DNA of 64,000 bases. Origin: Haberlea rhodopensis. Lineage: Eukaryota > Streptophyta > Magnoliopsida > Lamiales > Gesneriaceae. The stretch lies in the NCBI GenBank assembly GCA_907163345.1, contig CAJQUN010000151.1:744001-808000 (forward strand), in the 5' to 3' direction. The notes beneath the pieces are model-generated. The model did no database searches, had not been told where the DNA came from, and was given only the letters and a program-made list of their open reading frames with translations. Position 1 is the stretch's first letter; every line of letters begins with the position of its first letter. Positions 1-10,360 of the stretch are shown piece after piece. The position numbers and the translations under genes are program-made.

Positions 1-1243
1 TATGTGGGATGATCCTTGGTTACCAAGAGAGGGAAATTTTAAAGCTTATAATAGCCAAAGGGAACAACACGATAATCTAATGGTTAATGATTAGTGACCT
101 GAGATGCTGGAAAAGAGATATGATTAAGAAATTGTTTTGTGATGAGGATGCTGATTAGGAATGCCGCTGAGCCGTGTGAATTATGAAGACCGAATGGTAT
201 GGCATTACTTCAAATATGGATACTACACGGTCCAATCTGGTTATCATGTTGCAAGACATCGGCTTTGAATAAATGGGGAAGGTTCATGGGGACGAAACAG
301 TGGCTAAGATCGCCGAAGTTTGTTGTTCATATGGACCTAAGTTTCCGAAACAATCAAAATATGTGGGTGGATGTTGTGCAAGGGATCCCTTCCACTGCTT
401 GTGGGTCTTAAGCATCGTCATGTTGTGCAAGAAGCAGTGTGTCCGATTTGTGGAATGGAGAGGAAACTGATCTTCATCACTTTGTAGAGTGCTTTTTTTT
501 CCAGAAAAACGTGGGCTCTGCCTTATATCCCCACTTGCATCTGGAAGGTGAGAGAGGAATGTGCAGAGGATTTGCTGAGGCGTATCCACATACTAGTAGA
601 AAAGAAAGATTGGTTTCATGCTTATTTAATATGGTACCTATGGTCTCATATAAATTCCTATGTTCATGGAGAATCTATTGGGGAACCGGGAGATGTTATA
701 TGATTGGTTCAAGAATACCAATTATGAGTCGAACATGACTTCTCATTTTTCTCTTGGCGGGTGAAGACAAATGGGTTCCACCTAGCCATGTGCTGATTAA
801 GGTAAATGTGGGCGCTGCTTTGAATGATAGACGTAGGGTAATTGGTATTGGAGTGATTGTTAGGGACTGAACGGGTGGAGTGGTGGGCTGGAGGCAAAAT
901 GTGGTTCGTGGAGTTATGCAACTGGCGACTATGAAAGTGATTGCTTGCAGGGAAGCAGTTGAATTTGCTGTCGGTGCGGGATGGGATAAGATAGTGGTGG
1001 AAGGGGATTGTTGAAATGTGATGATGGGGGTGGATAAGGGAGATGATAGCCTATCAGTTCCTAGTCCTATCATTTCTTATATTCATTGTATTGCTCGAGA
1101 GTTTACATCGTACGACCTCACATGTTAGGCATAATTCCAATAGAGTTGCTCATTCTGTGGCAAAAACAGCAAATTGTGTATGTGAGGGTAGTGAGGATGT
1201 TCCTAGTTGCATAGCTAATATTGTATATATTGAATATTATTGA
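1..1243 (+). pseudogene. LINE 3' end: zf-RVT and RNase H remnant
   Basis: Decayed C-terminal part of a plant non-LTR (LINE, L1-type) ORF2, spread over shifting frames. At 2-40 the translation reads WDDPWLP, the start of the zf-RVT linker. Near 150-240 the pattern PLSRVNYEDRMVWHY...GYYTVQSGYHVARHR is typical of plant LINEs. Near 435-510 there is a Cys/His knuckle (CPICG...HHFVEC). From about 768 an RNase H (RVT_3) domain begins (LIKVNVGAALNDRRRVIGIG, then VIVRD followed by a stop), continuing with CREAVEFAVGAGWDKIVVEGDC. At least three in-frame stops and several frameshifts make it non-functional. The RT core would lie upstream of the window. Family assignment is firm; the exact 3' end is not, because no poly(A) tail or target duplication was found. 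Confidence 0.85.
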
Positions 1244-1289
1244 TCGTCAGACGATATAAATCGCTTTTCATCAAAAATAAAAGTACAAG

Positions 1290-2050
1290 ACATTTCAAAA
1301 TATAGAAACTCCACTAAATTAATGATATTTCAAAAAAAAAAAAATCATCCTATGAACATCAATCACATCATCTTGAACACTTAACATATAAGCCCCAATT
1401 CTCATCGGAATCATATTTCAACCCTTGTCAATTAAACTCATTTAATATACTATAGTCAAAATATGATTCCGATAACAACCTACCAATAACGGGTAGCGCC
1501 TAGCATCTGCGCTTCAACAAGACCTAGAAATAAATGACTAGCAACATTCGTGAACCTGTCAGTCATAGTTAGCATGTAACACATTCTTTTCGCTCATATG
1601 TCCCGATTGAATCTAGGACATTTGTTGGTGAAGGCCCTTATGAATACAATAACTATGTATTTGAGAACATGCCGGTCATAGTTAGCATGCAGTACATTCT
1701 TTCACTCATATGTCCCGATTGAATCTAGAACATTGGTTGGTGAAGGCCCTTATGAATACATTAACTATGTCTTTGTTTCACGTATATGAAAAACCCTTTT
1801 CACAAGCACTGCCCACTTTGACCATGGATTTCTCGAATCATAATTAGAAAAACACATAAGACATCCTGATTAATCATGACCAGTTGTGAATCCCCAACGA
1901 CAAAGCATAGGCCCCAATAGCATCACTGAGTACCCAAAGTAATAACTTTGGGTCCCGCATGTGATCAGTCATTAAACCAAAACATAAACTATCTGCCAAG
2001 ACCTCAATTACGTCTGATGAGTAATGTTTCACAATTATGACTAGAAAGTC
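1290..2050 (-). repeat. Inverted fragment of copia 3' non-coding region
   Basis: Read on the minus strand, this stretch matches the 3' untranslated part of the Tork/Angela copia element of this window (59540-59694 joined to 61197-61810, minus the solo LTR lying there). Shared landmarks are the block around 'GATTCAATCGGGACATAT', 'CTAACTATGACTGACAGGTTC', 'GATGCTAGGCGCTACCC' and 'AGGATGTCTTATGTGTTTTT'. About 100 bp, from the 'CTAACTATG' block to the 'GGTGAAGGCCCTTATGAATAC' block, is present twice here (about 1565-1660 and 1672-1765), a local tandem duplication absent from the other copy. No coding sequence. Confidence 0.75.
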
Positions 2051-2099
2051 TATACCCTAAACCACTCACTGTTATTTTTTTCACATCTTTCTACCAAGT

Positions 2100-2475
2100 T
2101 GAAGCAATCCCACTCTGACTTATACTGCCCTCCCCATTTTCGACTCCCACTTCCCTCTCATATTTCGAAACTAAAACCATTGCCCACAATTTATCCCTTT
2201 CCTCAAATATACGCCATCACCTTTTCCCACTAAAGCTTTGTTAAAGGCTGAGATATCCCTGTTACCTAACTCTCCCTCCTTTTTATCCAGAAAAATATTT
2301 TCCCACTCAACCCATGCAATTTTTTGATTATTGGTACATCCTCCCACATGAAAACTTCTTTGGATTTTTAGGATGTCTTTTTATACACTTTTAGGAACCT
2401 TATAGAATGAAAGGAAATATATCGGAAGAGCTAAGAGTACGGAATTGATCAAGATTATGCGGCCACCCATCAAAA
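2100..2475 (-). pseudogene. LINE reverse-transcriptase C-terminal fragment
   Basis: Minus-strand translation gives the conserved segment downstream of the RT palm of plant LINEs: MGGRIILINSVLLALPIYFL, then SFYKVPKSV, a stop, ILKIQR, KIAWVEWENIFLDKKEGELG and NRDISAFNKALVGK, then in another frame LWAMVLVSKYE. The order matches L1-type ORF2 just before the zf-RVT linker. Stops and frameshifts are present. It lies opposite in orientation to the LINE remnant at 1-1243, so the two are separate pieces or one is inverted. Confidence 0.8.
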
Positions 2476-2479
2476 TATG

Positions 2480-3359
2480 TTTGTTTTTTTTTAACCCCAT
2501 GAAATAGGAGAATCACCCAGGAACCCACAAAGTCCTGATGTGGATCATCTATAGGGGTGGGAATCGGGTCGGGTATTCGGGTATTCGGGTATTCGGGATC
2601 GGGTATTCGGGTATCGGGTAGCTTGGGAAGCTACCCGTTCCCGAACCCGAAAATATCGGGTACCCGATAATCGGGTATAGGGTACCCGATATTCGGGTTT
2701 CGGGTACCCGAAATCGGGTACCCGAAACCCGCCTGGTTTTTTTAAAAAAAAACTATTCAGCATATACATCATGCGTGAGAGTGAGATTGAAGTTGAAGTG
2801 TGATTTTGTCTGAGATAACCTAAGGCGTGCGTGACTGTGTGAGAGTGAGAGATTGAAGAAGAAGTGTCTGAGATAACCTAATGTAATCGGGTAGTCTGCA
2901 CACACAAAATCATTCATTTTTTAATTAAGTCCTTAACGGGTTCGGGTACACGGGTACCTGACCCGTTTTGTTTTTTTTAAAAATCTATACCCGATCCCGA
3001 ACCCGATTGAATCAAATCCCGATCGGGTAATACCCGATCGGGTTTTTAAACCCGATAAACCCGACAATTTCGCGGTGAACCCGATCGGGTCGGGTTTGAA
3101 CCCGAATACCCGATCCCGACTCCCACTCCTAATCATCTATCATCGGAATAATTTCCCCAATCGACATCATAGTAACCACATAGACAAAGAGGAGATGAAG
3201 CATTTAGACAAACAACATAATCAATATAACAAATTAAATATCTCAGAACACATTACCGCTTTCCAATGGGAGCAAATTGATGTGGTAGACTTTATTCATG
3301 TTATAAGCAATGTCGGGACATGTAATTGTTAAGTACTGAAGAGCACCTATTGTACTGCG
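2480..3359 (-). pseudogene. Copia RT/RNase H fragment split by a hAT MITE
   Basis: From 3359 down to 3140 the minus strand encodes the end of a Ty1/copia RT and the start of RNase H: DRSTIGALQYLTIT, PDIAYNMNKV, then after a frameshift CVLRYL, IDY and DVDW. The reading is cut at 3139 by the 580-bp MITE at 2552-3131 and resumes at 2551 with STSGLCGFLGDSPISWG, the conserved RNase H segment (family pattern STSGFCVFLG..LISW). It then stops and runs into LINE sequence. The two halves join cleanly once the MITE and one 8-bp duplication are ignored, which confirms the MITE boundaries. Non-functional. Confidence 0.8.
2552..3131. mobile_element. hAT-type MITE, 580 bp
   Basis: Flanked by perfect 8-bp direct repeats ATCATCTA (2544-2551 and 3132-3139), the hAT signature. 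Terminal inverted repeats begin TAGGGGTGGGAATCGGGT and end with the near-complement ACTCCCACTCCTA. The terminal arms are unusually GC-rich and built of reiterated TCGGGTA / TACCCGA units, in both orientations. The centre (about 2740-2930) is unrelated AT-rich sequence with a partial internal duplication of a GTGAGAGTGAGATTGAAG-type segment. No transposase reading frame, so it is non-autonomous. It interrupts the copia RNase H fragment. Confidence 0.93.
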
Positions 3360-3364
3360 ATCTT

Positions 3365-3900
3365 TGATGTGGCTAGAAATAGATATATTTAGTGGATTTA
3401 ACTGTTAATGGTGTGTTTTAATGATTAATTTGATGCATATGTTATCTAATTGATTATTTGTGTGAATGTAAGTGAAATCGAAGAAATTGAGCTAATAACG
3501 ATGAAAGGATCGAGAAATGCATTGGAGATGAAAAATGATCAAAGTATACCAGGAAAAAATGCATAAAAAGAGAAATAGGGGCACGATCCGTTGCCCAGAA
3601 GAGCCCGATCGATCGTGCCTTGCAGGACTTTTCAAGCAACAAAAAATCTCACCTTGCGATCGATCGGTGAGTTTGGGCGAGCGATCGTGAGCTCGGAAAA
3701 ATGCAAAAAAAAAAAAAAATGAGGCAAAATTGATCACGGGTGATGACAGATCGATCACGCCAGAGTCCGAGAAAATAAGGAAAAAGGATTTTTTACCATT
3801 CTTGGGAGATTCTAACCTTTCCATCAGCCCTTTTACCCCATATACTCGAACCTAAGCCTCATATCATAAACATAATTAATACCTAAATTGCATATAATTA
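3365..3900 (+). mobile_element. Partial LTR related to the 23682 element
   Basis: Begins TGATGTGGCTAGAAATAGAT, like the LTR at 23682 (TGATGTGACTAGAAATAGAC), and keeps the same landmarks in the same order: GAAGAAAT..AGCTAA near 3480, GATTCTAACCT..CCATCAGCC near 3811-3832, then a TATA-like ATATACTCGAA near 3840. Between them lie CGATCGATCG-type palindromes (3604-3770), where the 23682 LTR has GGCGTAATTACGCC palindromes. Only the first 535 bp or so of an LTR of about 1.5 kb is present; it stops abruptly at the boundary of element A. Confidence 0.75.
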
Positions 3901-3911
3901 TTTCGGGGATA

Positions 3912-4202
3912 TCACACCGCCACTACGGGCACATCTTCGACCCTTAAGTCTTCCTTCTTTTCAGTAATATCAACAGCATAGATGAGATATCCTCTATGGC
4001 CTCGTTCCAATAACTGTGCCATCTTGAGAGCAGATATCAACGGAATCTTTGGACGGGAACCATCCCCATAGAATGTCCACTGGACTCCCATATCAGACCT
4101 GAATCGGACAGTCCTCTGCCTGCAGTTCACAACTGCCTGATACTTGTTCAGAACATCAATGCCTACGATGCAGTCAAAGTCTGACATTCCCAGAACAATC
4201 AA
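3912..4202 (-). pseudogene. Protease C-terminal part of element A pol
   Basis: Continues the pol reading after the stop near 4211. MSDFDCIVGIDVLNKYQAVV and [20 protein letters not shown] are the conserved C-terminal retropepsin/linker residues of Del-type elements, ending VEDVPVVAV. In elements C and D the same residues lead into [14 protein letters not shown] and the RT. Here the element is cut off within nine bases of the junction at 3917. Confidence 0.8.
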
Positions 4203-4210
4203 ATCTGACC

Positions 4211-5535
4211 TTAGCTCGTTACCCTCAGAATAAATGAGGCTGTCATAACAATCTGATCAGCAGTCAAACTTCTTCCAGCGGGTGTCGAGACTACAAGAGG
4301 CATGGGTGACGGAGAAGTGCATATATGGTGTCTTTCAACAAAACTCGTCGATACAAAAGAGTGTGACGCACCTATGTCTATCAATATAAAAGCAGGGTGC
4401 GTAAATAAAAGACACATACCCGCTATAACTTCCTCCGGAGCCGCCGTAGCCTGCTCCGTTGTCAACGCATAAACTTGCCCCTGAGGTGGCCCCATAGGCT
4501 GACCTCCATACTGCCTCGGTACAAACGGTGGCCTGTGTTGTACTGCTCTGTCCGCAAGCCTCCCCGCAGAGTTCCGTTGCCCCTCCCTATTGGGACATTC
4601 TCGAGCAAAGTGGCCCTTATTGCCACATACATAACAGCCTACGCAGTCTTTCGTCGAATGTGGTTGCCCACAAATAGAGCACTGGACCTTTCCAAACCTG
4701 CCTCCCTGAGACTGTCCTCTTCCTGACGGAGCGTCATTCCAACGACTTCCTTTCCAATGGTTCTCGGGCCTCTTACCACTGAACCTCGAAACTGATGTGT
4801 TCCCCGTTGGCTTAAACTGATCGCCCATCGGCTTCAAATTATCAGAGGTAGATTTCTGAGGGGGTGCTGGAGGTGGTACGGCATCAGGATACGCACCAAC
4901 TCCCAGTTCGGCTAGCTCAGCCCGTGAAAGGGCGTCATCAAAGCAAGCAGGGCCATAAGTAACCACCCTATCATATAGTTCCGGCCTCAATCCTTTCATG
5001 AAATTCCTCATCTTTGCCTGGGTATTCGCAGCAATATGGGGCACATATCGAAGTAAAGAACAATAATGAAGAGCGTAGTCCAATACTGGCATGGTACCTT
5101 GCTTTAAGTTGGTAAACTCATCCTCCTTAGCCTGTCGTGCGGTAGCTGAAAAGTAGCTGGTCAGGAACTGAGTTCTGAACAGCTTCCAATTAATTTCCTG
5201 TCCCTGAGCCTCTTGCTCTACTACTGTGGTCTTCCACCATATCAATGCCTTCTTGGCCAGTTGAAACTCTGCTAACCTTATCCAGGCTGACTTTGCACAA
5301 GGGGCCGCCACGAAGATTTGCTCCAACCTTTCTAACCACACTTCGGCTTGTTCCCCTGTCTCAGTTCCTTCGAACACCGGGGGTCGATATGCCAGAAATT
5401 GAGCCAAACTTAGCTCTCCGGGTAGTAATTGTTGCTCAGAAGGTTCTTCGCCCAAGGCTGGCGGTGGTAGGGATTTGTACGCCCAGCACTTGGATTGACG
5501 CTAATCGCATCACCTACTTCAGCATTTGCTGCCAT
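4211..5535 (-). pseudogene. Gag (with protease start) of element A
   Basis: Capsid/nucleocapsid polyprotein of a Del-type element. A plausible ATG lies at 5535-5533 (MAANAEVGDAISVNPSAGRT), followed by an apparent +1 frameshift near 5475 before the segment LPPPALGEEPSEQQLLPGEL. The retrotransposon gag core follows (FEGTETGEQAEVWLERLEQI, AWIRLAEFQLAKKALIWWKT, EDEFTNLKQGTM). Two zinc knuckles are visible: CSICGQPHSTKDC and CYVCGNKGHFAREC. Near the end the protease active site reads LIDIGASHSF: the catalytic triad DTG has become DIG. The frame ends in a stop at about 4211. Inactive copy. Confidence 0.88.
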
Positions 5536-5720
5536 GCTGCAACACAAGGGTTAACAACAATACCCAAAAGCAGTTCATATAATACATCGCTAGAGAAACA
5601 AAACATGTTAGCATAACATCATATACTTCACAAGCAACATTTGCATGAAATATGTTTAAAAGTAAGCGCCTAGCCAACTTATTGCTAAGGCTACCCTTCA
5701 CTCATTCCCGGGTTCTCTAA

Positions 5721-5737
5721 CCACTGCTCTGATACCA
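5721..5737 (-). other. Primer-binding site, tRNA-iMet (element A)
   Basis: Minus strand TGGTATCAGAGCAGTGG, complementary to the 3' end of plant initiator tRNA-Met. It sits four bases from the LTR end, which fixes the LTR boundary at 5742 and the element's orientation. Confidence 0.9.
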
Positions 5738-6284
5738 CTAATGTAGGGTCTTCCTACCTTAACAGTGTTATAATGACATAAGAAGAACTAAACATGCATT
5801 AAATAACATCTCAGGGTTCCGGTTGTTACGTGAGCTAACAGGATTACAGGCCAAAAAATAAAACTTCAAAACTTATTAGTTACATTCCCAAAAATGAATG
5901 CTAACATTTTAGATTTATACTACTCCTAGAGTAGATACTAATCAAAATCGTGAATCCTATTCCTTTTTGTGCCCCTTTCAGCTCACTGCCTCAACCCAAC
6001 CCTTAGCCCTTCGGTCCAAAAGTGTACCTACAGGGACAACCCATCATGAGCATGTACATCATTACTTAACATTATAAGAAAATGGCATATGAATAAATGC
6101 ATGAAATAACCGTTAACATGTACTTCTTGGTTATTCGTTAACCCCTTTTTGTTGTCCCTGATTCACATTCATGCATGTAATCATTAGTACTAGACATAAA
6201 TGATTAAAATCATATATCATACTTCACATATGCTCATAACCAACAATGTTAATTGGAAATGGGAATGTTTCTGGCCTTGTTATG

Positions 6285-6420
6285 TCAGCGGAACAATTGG
6301 CCCCCTCGCTTCGACATATAGCGGTACTGTGATTACCCCTCGCTACACCTTGATACCGGATGTAATCTCCTCGCTAGCTATGTCAGCGGTAAGTACCTTC
6401 CTCGCTTTCCCATAGCAACT
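6285..6420 (-). repeat. AGCGG/CGCT hairpin array, LTR A
   Basis: Degenerate tandem units in which ATGTCAGCGG or TATAGCGGTA alternates with CCCTCGCT, so AGCG and CGCT tracts can pair. Three to four units, in the second putative intron. Equivalent arrays occur at the same relative place in LTRs B, C and D. Confidence 0.65.
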
Positions 6421-6791
6421 ACCAGAGCACTCTACCATTCCTAATAACATAGTTTAACATAATCATCATCATAAACACCATATCATCTTTACTCATCTTA
6501 GACATCATCATGTCTTTACTTATCATAAGCATCATCATAAACATCATAAACACTTATGCAATCATTGTGTAGTCATAGTATAGGAGTGTGTTTTACCGTC
6601 CGATGTCCGTACGTCTCTTACGTACCTTTTCAAAAGGTGGAGGAGTCAATAGACTTTATCTCCTTGATTGTGCTGGTACCTGGGATGGTTCTACATAACC
6701 ACATAAAACAATATTAGATACCATTTCAAGAATCATTGTCAAAATTCTTCAAATAAATCAATTAAAAAAATATTCGTCAAGATTCTGCCTC

Positions 6792-7014
6792 TCTCGATCG
6801 ATCGGCACCCAAGTCTCGGTCGATCGAGAAAGCACCATAAACAGTGCCCAACTTTCTGCCTCGATCGATCGATCGAAATGTTTCTACCAATCGATCGAGG
6901 AGCTTCACCGATCGATCGAAAATTCCTTCGATCGATCGGCCCCTGAATTTCAAACCATGCTTTAAATCTTCTGCCTCGCTCGATCGACCGGGACCAAAAT
7001 CTCGATCGTTCGAG
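6792..7014 (-). repeat. CGATCGATCG palindrome cluster, LTR A
   Basis: Seven or eight copies of TCGATCGATCGA-type palindromes (for example at 6792-6804, 6861-6876, 6909-6918 and 6929-6938), spaced 15-60 bp apart, in the first putative leader intron. Confidence 0.85.
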
Positions 7015-7959
7015 CACTCTGAAAAATCGGGACTTCCCCAGATTTTTGAGCACTTCATTTCATAGCATCCACACTTCAACGTAAATCACCCAACATGCTT
7101 GAACAAACATTCTAAGGGCTACAATATACTACCATGCATGCATTCAAATTAAAGTTCCACCCAAAACTTAAACCCACATGCATCAAAATCGCCCAAATTT
7201 ATCAGTCCTCACTCAAACTTTCCCAAAACAGGGTATTATAATATTGCCCAGATTTTCGAGCACCACTTTTCATAACAAGAAATCTAACACATAAAACATG
7301 TAACATGCTCGAACAAACATGCTAGGAACTTCTTAAAACTTTTATGTAAGCACTTAAATCAAAGGTTTCACAAAACCTAAGTTAGCATGCAATAAATCAT
7401 CATCACCAAAACCAAACCCAAACAAAAACTCTTAAAAACAGAGTACTAAACCTTACCCCTCTTTTTGCTCCCTTTTTGGTAAGATTTTTGAACACTTTTA
7501 CCAAGCTCTTTCCTTGCCTTAAAGCTGCTTACCAGGCACGAAAATGGAGGAGAGAAGGAGGAGAAGGGAATGATAGAGAGAGGAAATGATGGTGATGACA
7601 AGGTGATGAGTAAGAGGTATGGGTTGTTAGCAAGTGGAGCATGGGTTGCACTTGGGGGAGGGTGGCCGATTAGGGGGGGGGGGTGGTGTGTGTTGGGGTG
7701 CCATGTGGTGTTTAATTGTGTCCGGGTATATAGCACGATGCATTAAAATATCCTCACTCGATATTTCATACCATTACTTAATTAATACATCCCTTAAAAC
7801 ACCCAACATGCCCCCTAAACCATATCATCATAAAATACATCACACCCCATTAAATAAGACATGAATATAACCCCCAAATTAAATGTTCCATAACCCTTAA
7901 AATACAACATAATCGTTTATGATAACACATAAACATATAGACATTTCGGGGGTATTACA

Positions 7960-9130
7960 AAACTTCTTCCTCTTCACTTGGGATTTTCGAATTTTAGGGC
8001 ACTACAAATCAATCCGACAAAAGAAGCGTTTACGACAAAAACAATCATTGGATCAAGCTGAAATTTGGTCAGCAAGTTCACATATGAGTTAACTAAATTG
8101 TGAACGGTGGAGATCGGGTTTTGTCGTCGTATGAATCGAATTTTGGAGGATGAACAGAAGCTGGTGTTTTCGCGCATAGAATCTACACAGTTTTCTTGCG
8201 GAGGGCATTGGCGGAAATCTACATTGGATTGAGCTCAAATTGGAGAGCTTGTTGAAACCATCTTAGGGTATATTTTGAACCATGAAGATCTGATTTGGAT
8301 ATCTTTATATGTGAATATTTTCAAAATATATGGCTGCATTTTGGAAAGCAATTTTTGATAATATTGCTTGAAAATTTTGTTTGCCTTTGGGATAGATTTT
8401 GCAAAATTTCTTCCTTCTTGGTGAGAGATATTCTGAATGTTTGTGAGATATGATATGATCCTAGATTTTGTTTCTATAAATAATGATCATCTTCTTTTTA
8501 TAGAAAATTTGACCCAATTGGTGCACTTTCCATTGGTAGACATACTACATGTCTTTAGTAAGTATGACCACTGAAATTGAGTGAGCTAGTCTGCAAATAG
8601 GGTATATCAAAACTTCCACTTGTTATGTTTACTGGGAAAATCAGACTTCCGCTACAAACATGTATATCAAAAATCCGATTCAATATTTATGTTAATGTCA
8701 GATTTTCCAACAAAACTCATATCTTCCACCTTACTTAGTCTGACTTGGTCAAAAAAATTATATCTCGGTAATTATATGATAATCGACATCGGAATGACTC
8801 GAAATAACATATTATACTATTGATTGACATAGTGCATTTGTTAATCCTGCCAATTCCTGCCAATGAATGGGGCAATATATATATTACAAGTGAATGACTT
8901 AAAAGGAACTAAACGAAGAAGCATCATAAAATAATATTTCATTCAAGACACGATCTTGCATCTGAAACAACTTACAACTAGGGATTTTACTAAGGAAAAC
9001 CAATTAAATTTCAGAATCCTCAGCCTTAACTTAAGTCAACCCCAATGTCAAAAAATTGAAAGTCATTACAAATACAAAGAAAGAATATAAGCTAAGTTTA
9101 CACACTTCGGATAGCTGTTAACTTACATAG
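7960..9130. other. No gene; flank and probable 3' UTR
   Basis: AT-rich sequence without a convincing reading frame. The part nearest 9130 probably holds the 3' untranslated region of the glutaredoxin-like gene, but I could not place a polyadenylation signal with confidence. No repeat family was recognised between 7960 and about 8880. Confidence 0.5.
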
Positions 9131-10360
9131 TTAACAACATATGGGGCACTGAATCAAACCATTCTCATTACACTCGCTACACTTCACACTCTTCTTCCCA
9201 TCTTCACCCAAAATCTTGCAACTTCCATTACACTCGACGCACATCACGAACCGGATCCCAGCACACCCGACACAACCGAGTGTCGCCCTCGGGATCCCAA
9301 TGAGCAAAATGTCTAATTTACCCTCCTCATCCAACTTGAGAATTTCATCAGACCCACCAATCAACCTGCCCTTCACAAAAAACAGTGGTACTTTCACTTC
9401 CTTGGTTTTCATTAGCCCTCTAAGTTCTTCCTTGAATGCTGAATGCATTGATATGTCGCGTTCGAACATCTGAACACGGTGTGATTCGAGTATTGATCGG
9501 GCAATGTTACATTCCTCAAAGGTTTTCCTAATACCCCTCAATGTGGTTGTGTATAAGATGACCGAATTTTTACCGCCCGGTGGGCATTTTTCTTTGTACA
9601 ACTCGAGGACTGAATCTGAATCCCTGGTGTTCCTGGCCACTCGTGAAGTCAGGGACGATGAAACCAAAAGCATTTTCTTGATCTGTTCGGCTTCTTCAGA
9701 AACCTCTTTCTCAAAAGATGCAACAAGTTCAGGATCAAATAATGGTCCTAAACTCCTCTTTGATGAAACAACCCCAGAATCAACCCTGAAACTATCGCAT
9801 CTCTTAGTAGTCGGACTTCCCTTAATCGAAGCCCACAGTCTAGGAGATGGCTTCCTCGAACTCCCCTTCAAATTATTGCATTCTTTCAACACCGTTTTCG
9901 GGCTATTTTCCAATGAGCACATTCCATTGTTACCTCTTCCCTTGTTCTCCTTTCCCCCAGATTTTTTCAACTTTCTAGGCGAACTCATTTGGTTCAAAAA
10001 CTTCAGAGGACTCCGAGTATCGATATCCAAAAAACCACGGGGAAAAAGCCTTGATCTTGGGCTTTTCTTGTCCTGAACTGGATCATGAACTTCTTCTTCA
10101 AGCCCTTCCATCAACTCCCAAGCATTAATGATCTCCGAAGGCTCCTCACGAGGTGGCGATTTCTTTACATCTACCCCGCATTCTTCAATCCCTTCAACTT
10201 GCTGTGATTCTTGTTTCTGGTGTTGATTTTCTTTGTCAAGTTTCAGAACACCGTAAGTGCTTGACGTGAGAGAAACAACATGGTCGGCGCAATCTCCATT
10301 TCTGTATAGATTTTCTTCGTGTAATTCTTTCCTAAATAGTTTCGATGAAACACAACCCAT
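9131..10360 (-). CDS. Glutaredoxin-like protein with CxxC zinc-finger tail
   Basis: Intact intronless gene, 409 codons, ATG at 10360-10358 and TAA at 9133-9131. Residues 1-7 are MGCVSSK, a strong N-myristoylation site (G2) with a palmitoylatable C3, predicting membrane attachment. Residues 40-260 are low-complexity, Ser/Lys/Pro-rich, with several SPR/SPK motifs. Residues about 265-355 form a glutaredoxin-like fold (VILYTTTLRGIRKTFEEC, then VPLFFVKGRLIGGSDEI with the family's VP.FVKG..IGG). The classical CxxC/CxxS redox site is replaced by TTTLRG, as is normal for this plant family, so thiol-disulfide activity is doubtful. The tail carries four CxxC pairs (363-366, 374-377, 394-397, 405-408), a DnaJ-like zinc-binding pattern. 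It resembles the Arabidopsis glutaredoxin family proteins At3g57070, At2g41330 and At5g39865. The precise role in the plant is not established. It is the only host gene seen here. Confidence 0.93.
   Translation of the reverse strand: MGCVSSKLFRKELHEENLYRNGDCADHVVSLTSSTYGVLKLDKENQHQKQESQQVEGIEECGVDVKKSPPREEPSEIINAWELMEGLEEEVHDPVQDKKSPRSRLFPRGFLDIDTRSPLKFLNQMSSPRKLKKSGGKENKGRGNNGMCSLENSPKTVLKECNNLKGSSRKPSPRLWASIKGSPTTKRCDSFRVDSGVVSSKRSLGPLFDPELVASFEKEVSEEAEQIKKMLLVSSSLTSRVARNTRDSDSVLELYKEKCPPGGKNSVILYTTTLRGIRKTFEECNIARSILESHRVQMFERDISMHSAFKEELRGLMKTKEVKVPLFFVKGRLIGGSDEILKLDEEGKLDILLIGIPRATLGCVGCAGIRFVMCVECNGSCKILGEDGKKSVKCSECNENGLIQCPICC

Larger units (their letters stand above)
6028..7532 (-). 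other. Leader module, LTR A: two putative introns
   Basis: On the minus strand, a donor (CCTG|GTAAGC) at 7532 pairs with an acceptor (GGTTATGTAG|AACC) ending at 6691; this 842-nt segment contains the CGATCGATCG palindromes. Exon-like block 6690-6626 follows (AACCATCCCAGGTACCAGCA and on). A second donor (AAAAG|GTACGTAAG) begins at 6625 and an acceptor (GTCCCTGTAG|GTAC) ends at 6028; this 598-nt segment contains the hairpin array. The same order recurs in the LTRs of B, C and D. Splicing itself is inferred from sequence alone. Confidence 0.5.
3901..7959 (-). mobile_element. Del/Tekay Ty3-gypsy element A, truncated
   Basis: Minus-strand chromovirus-type LTR retrotransposon. The 5' LTR is 5742-7959, the primer-binding site 5721-5737, gag 5535 to about 4480, and the protease region reaches 3912. 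Sequence is lost immediately after the residues VEDVPVVAV, which in relatives precede the RT. RT, RNase H, integrase and the 3' LTR are missing. The last 17 bases (3901-3917, minus strand TGTGATATCCCCGAAAT) equal the LTR start of element C, so the left end may be a recombination or insertion junction between two Del families. No target duplication could be identified. Confidence 0.85.
5742..7959 (-). repeat. 5' LTR of element A
   Basis: On the minus strand it runs from TGTAATACCCCCGAAATG (7959) to GGAAGACCCTACA (5742), 2218 bp, with TG...CA ends and the primer-binding site four bases away. It shows a TATA-like box (minus CTATATACCC, 7727-7732), pyrimidine-rich leader sequence on the minus strand (about 7450-7700), a palindrome cluster (6792-7014), an exon-like block 6690-6626 nearly identical to that of element C, and an AGCG/CGCT hairpin array (6285-6420). 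The 3' partner LTR is absent, so age cannot be estimated. Confidence 0.88.

Noticed and set aside
2570..2730. Interstitial telomere-like repeat (TCGGGTA units)
   Set aside because: The unit is not the plant telomere repeat TTTAGGG, occurs in both orientations, and is bounded by hAT ends with an 8-bp duplication.
6739..7079. Arg/Asp/Ser/Ile-rich open frames at palindrome clusters (also 15228-15590, 21485-21946, 49418-49648, 63731-63973)
   Set aside because: Translation of repeated CGATCGATCG gives DRS/IDRS in every frame and on both strands; an artefact.
9504..10076. 190-codon frame on the plus strand opposite the glutaredoxin-like gene
   Set aside because: Antisense shadow of a clearly conserved coding sequence; no similarity of its own.
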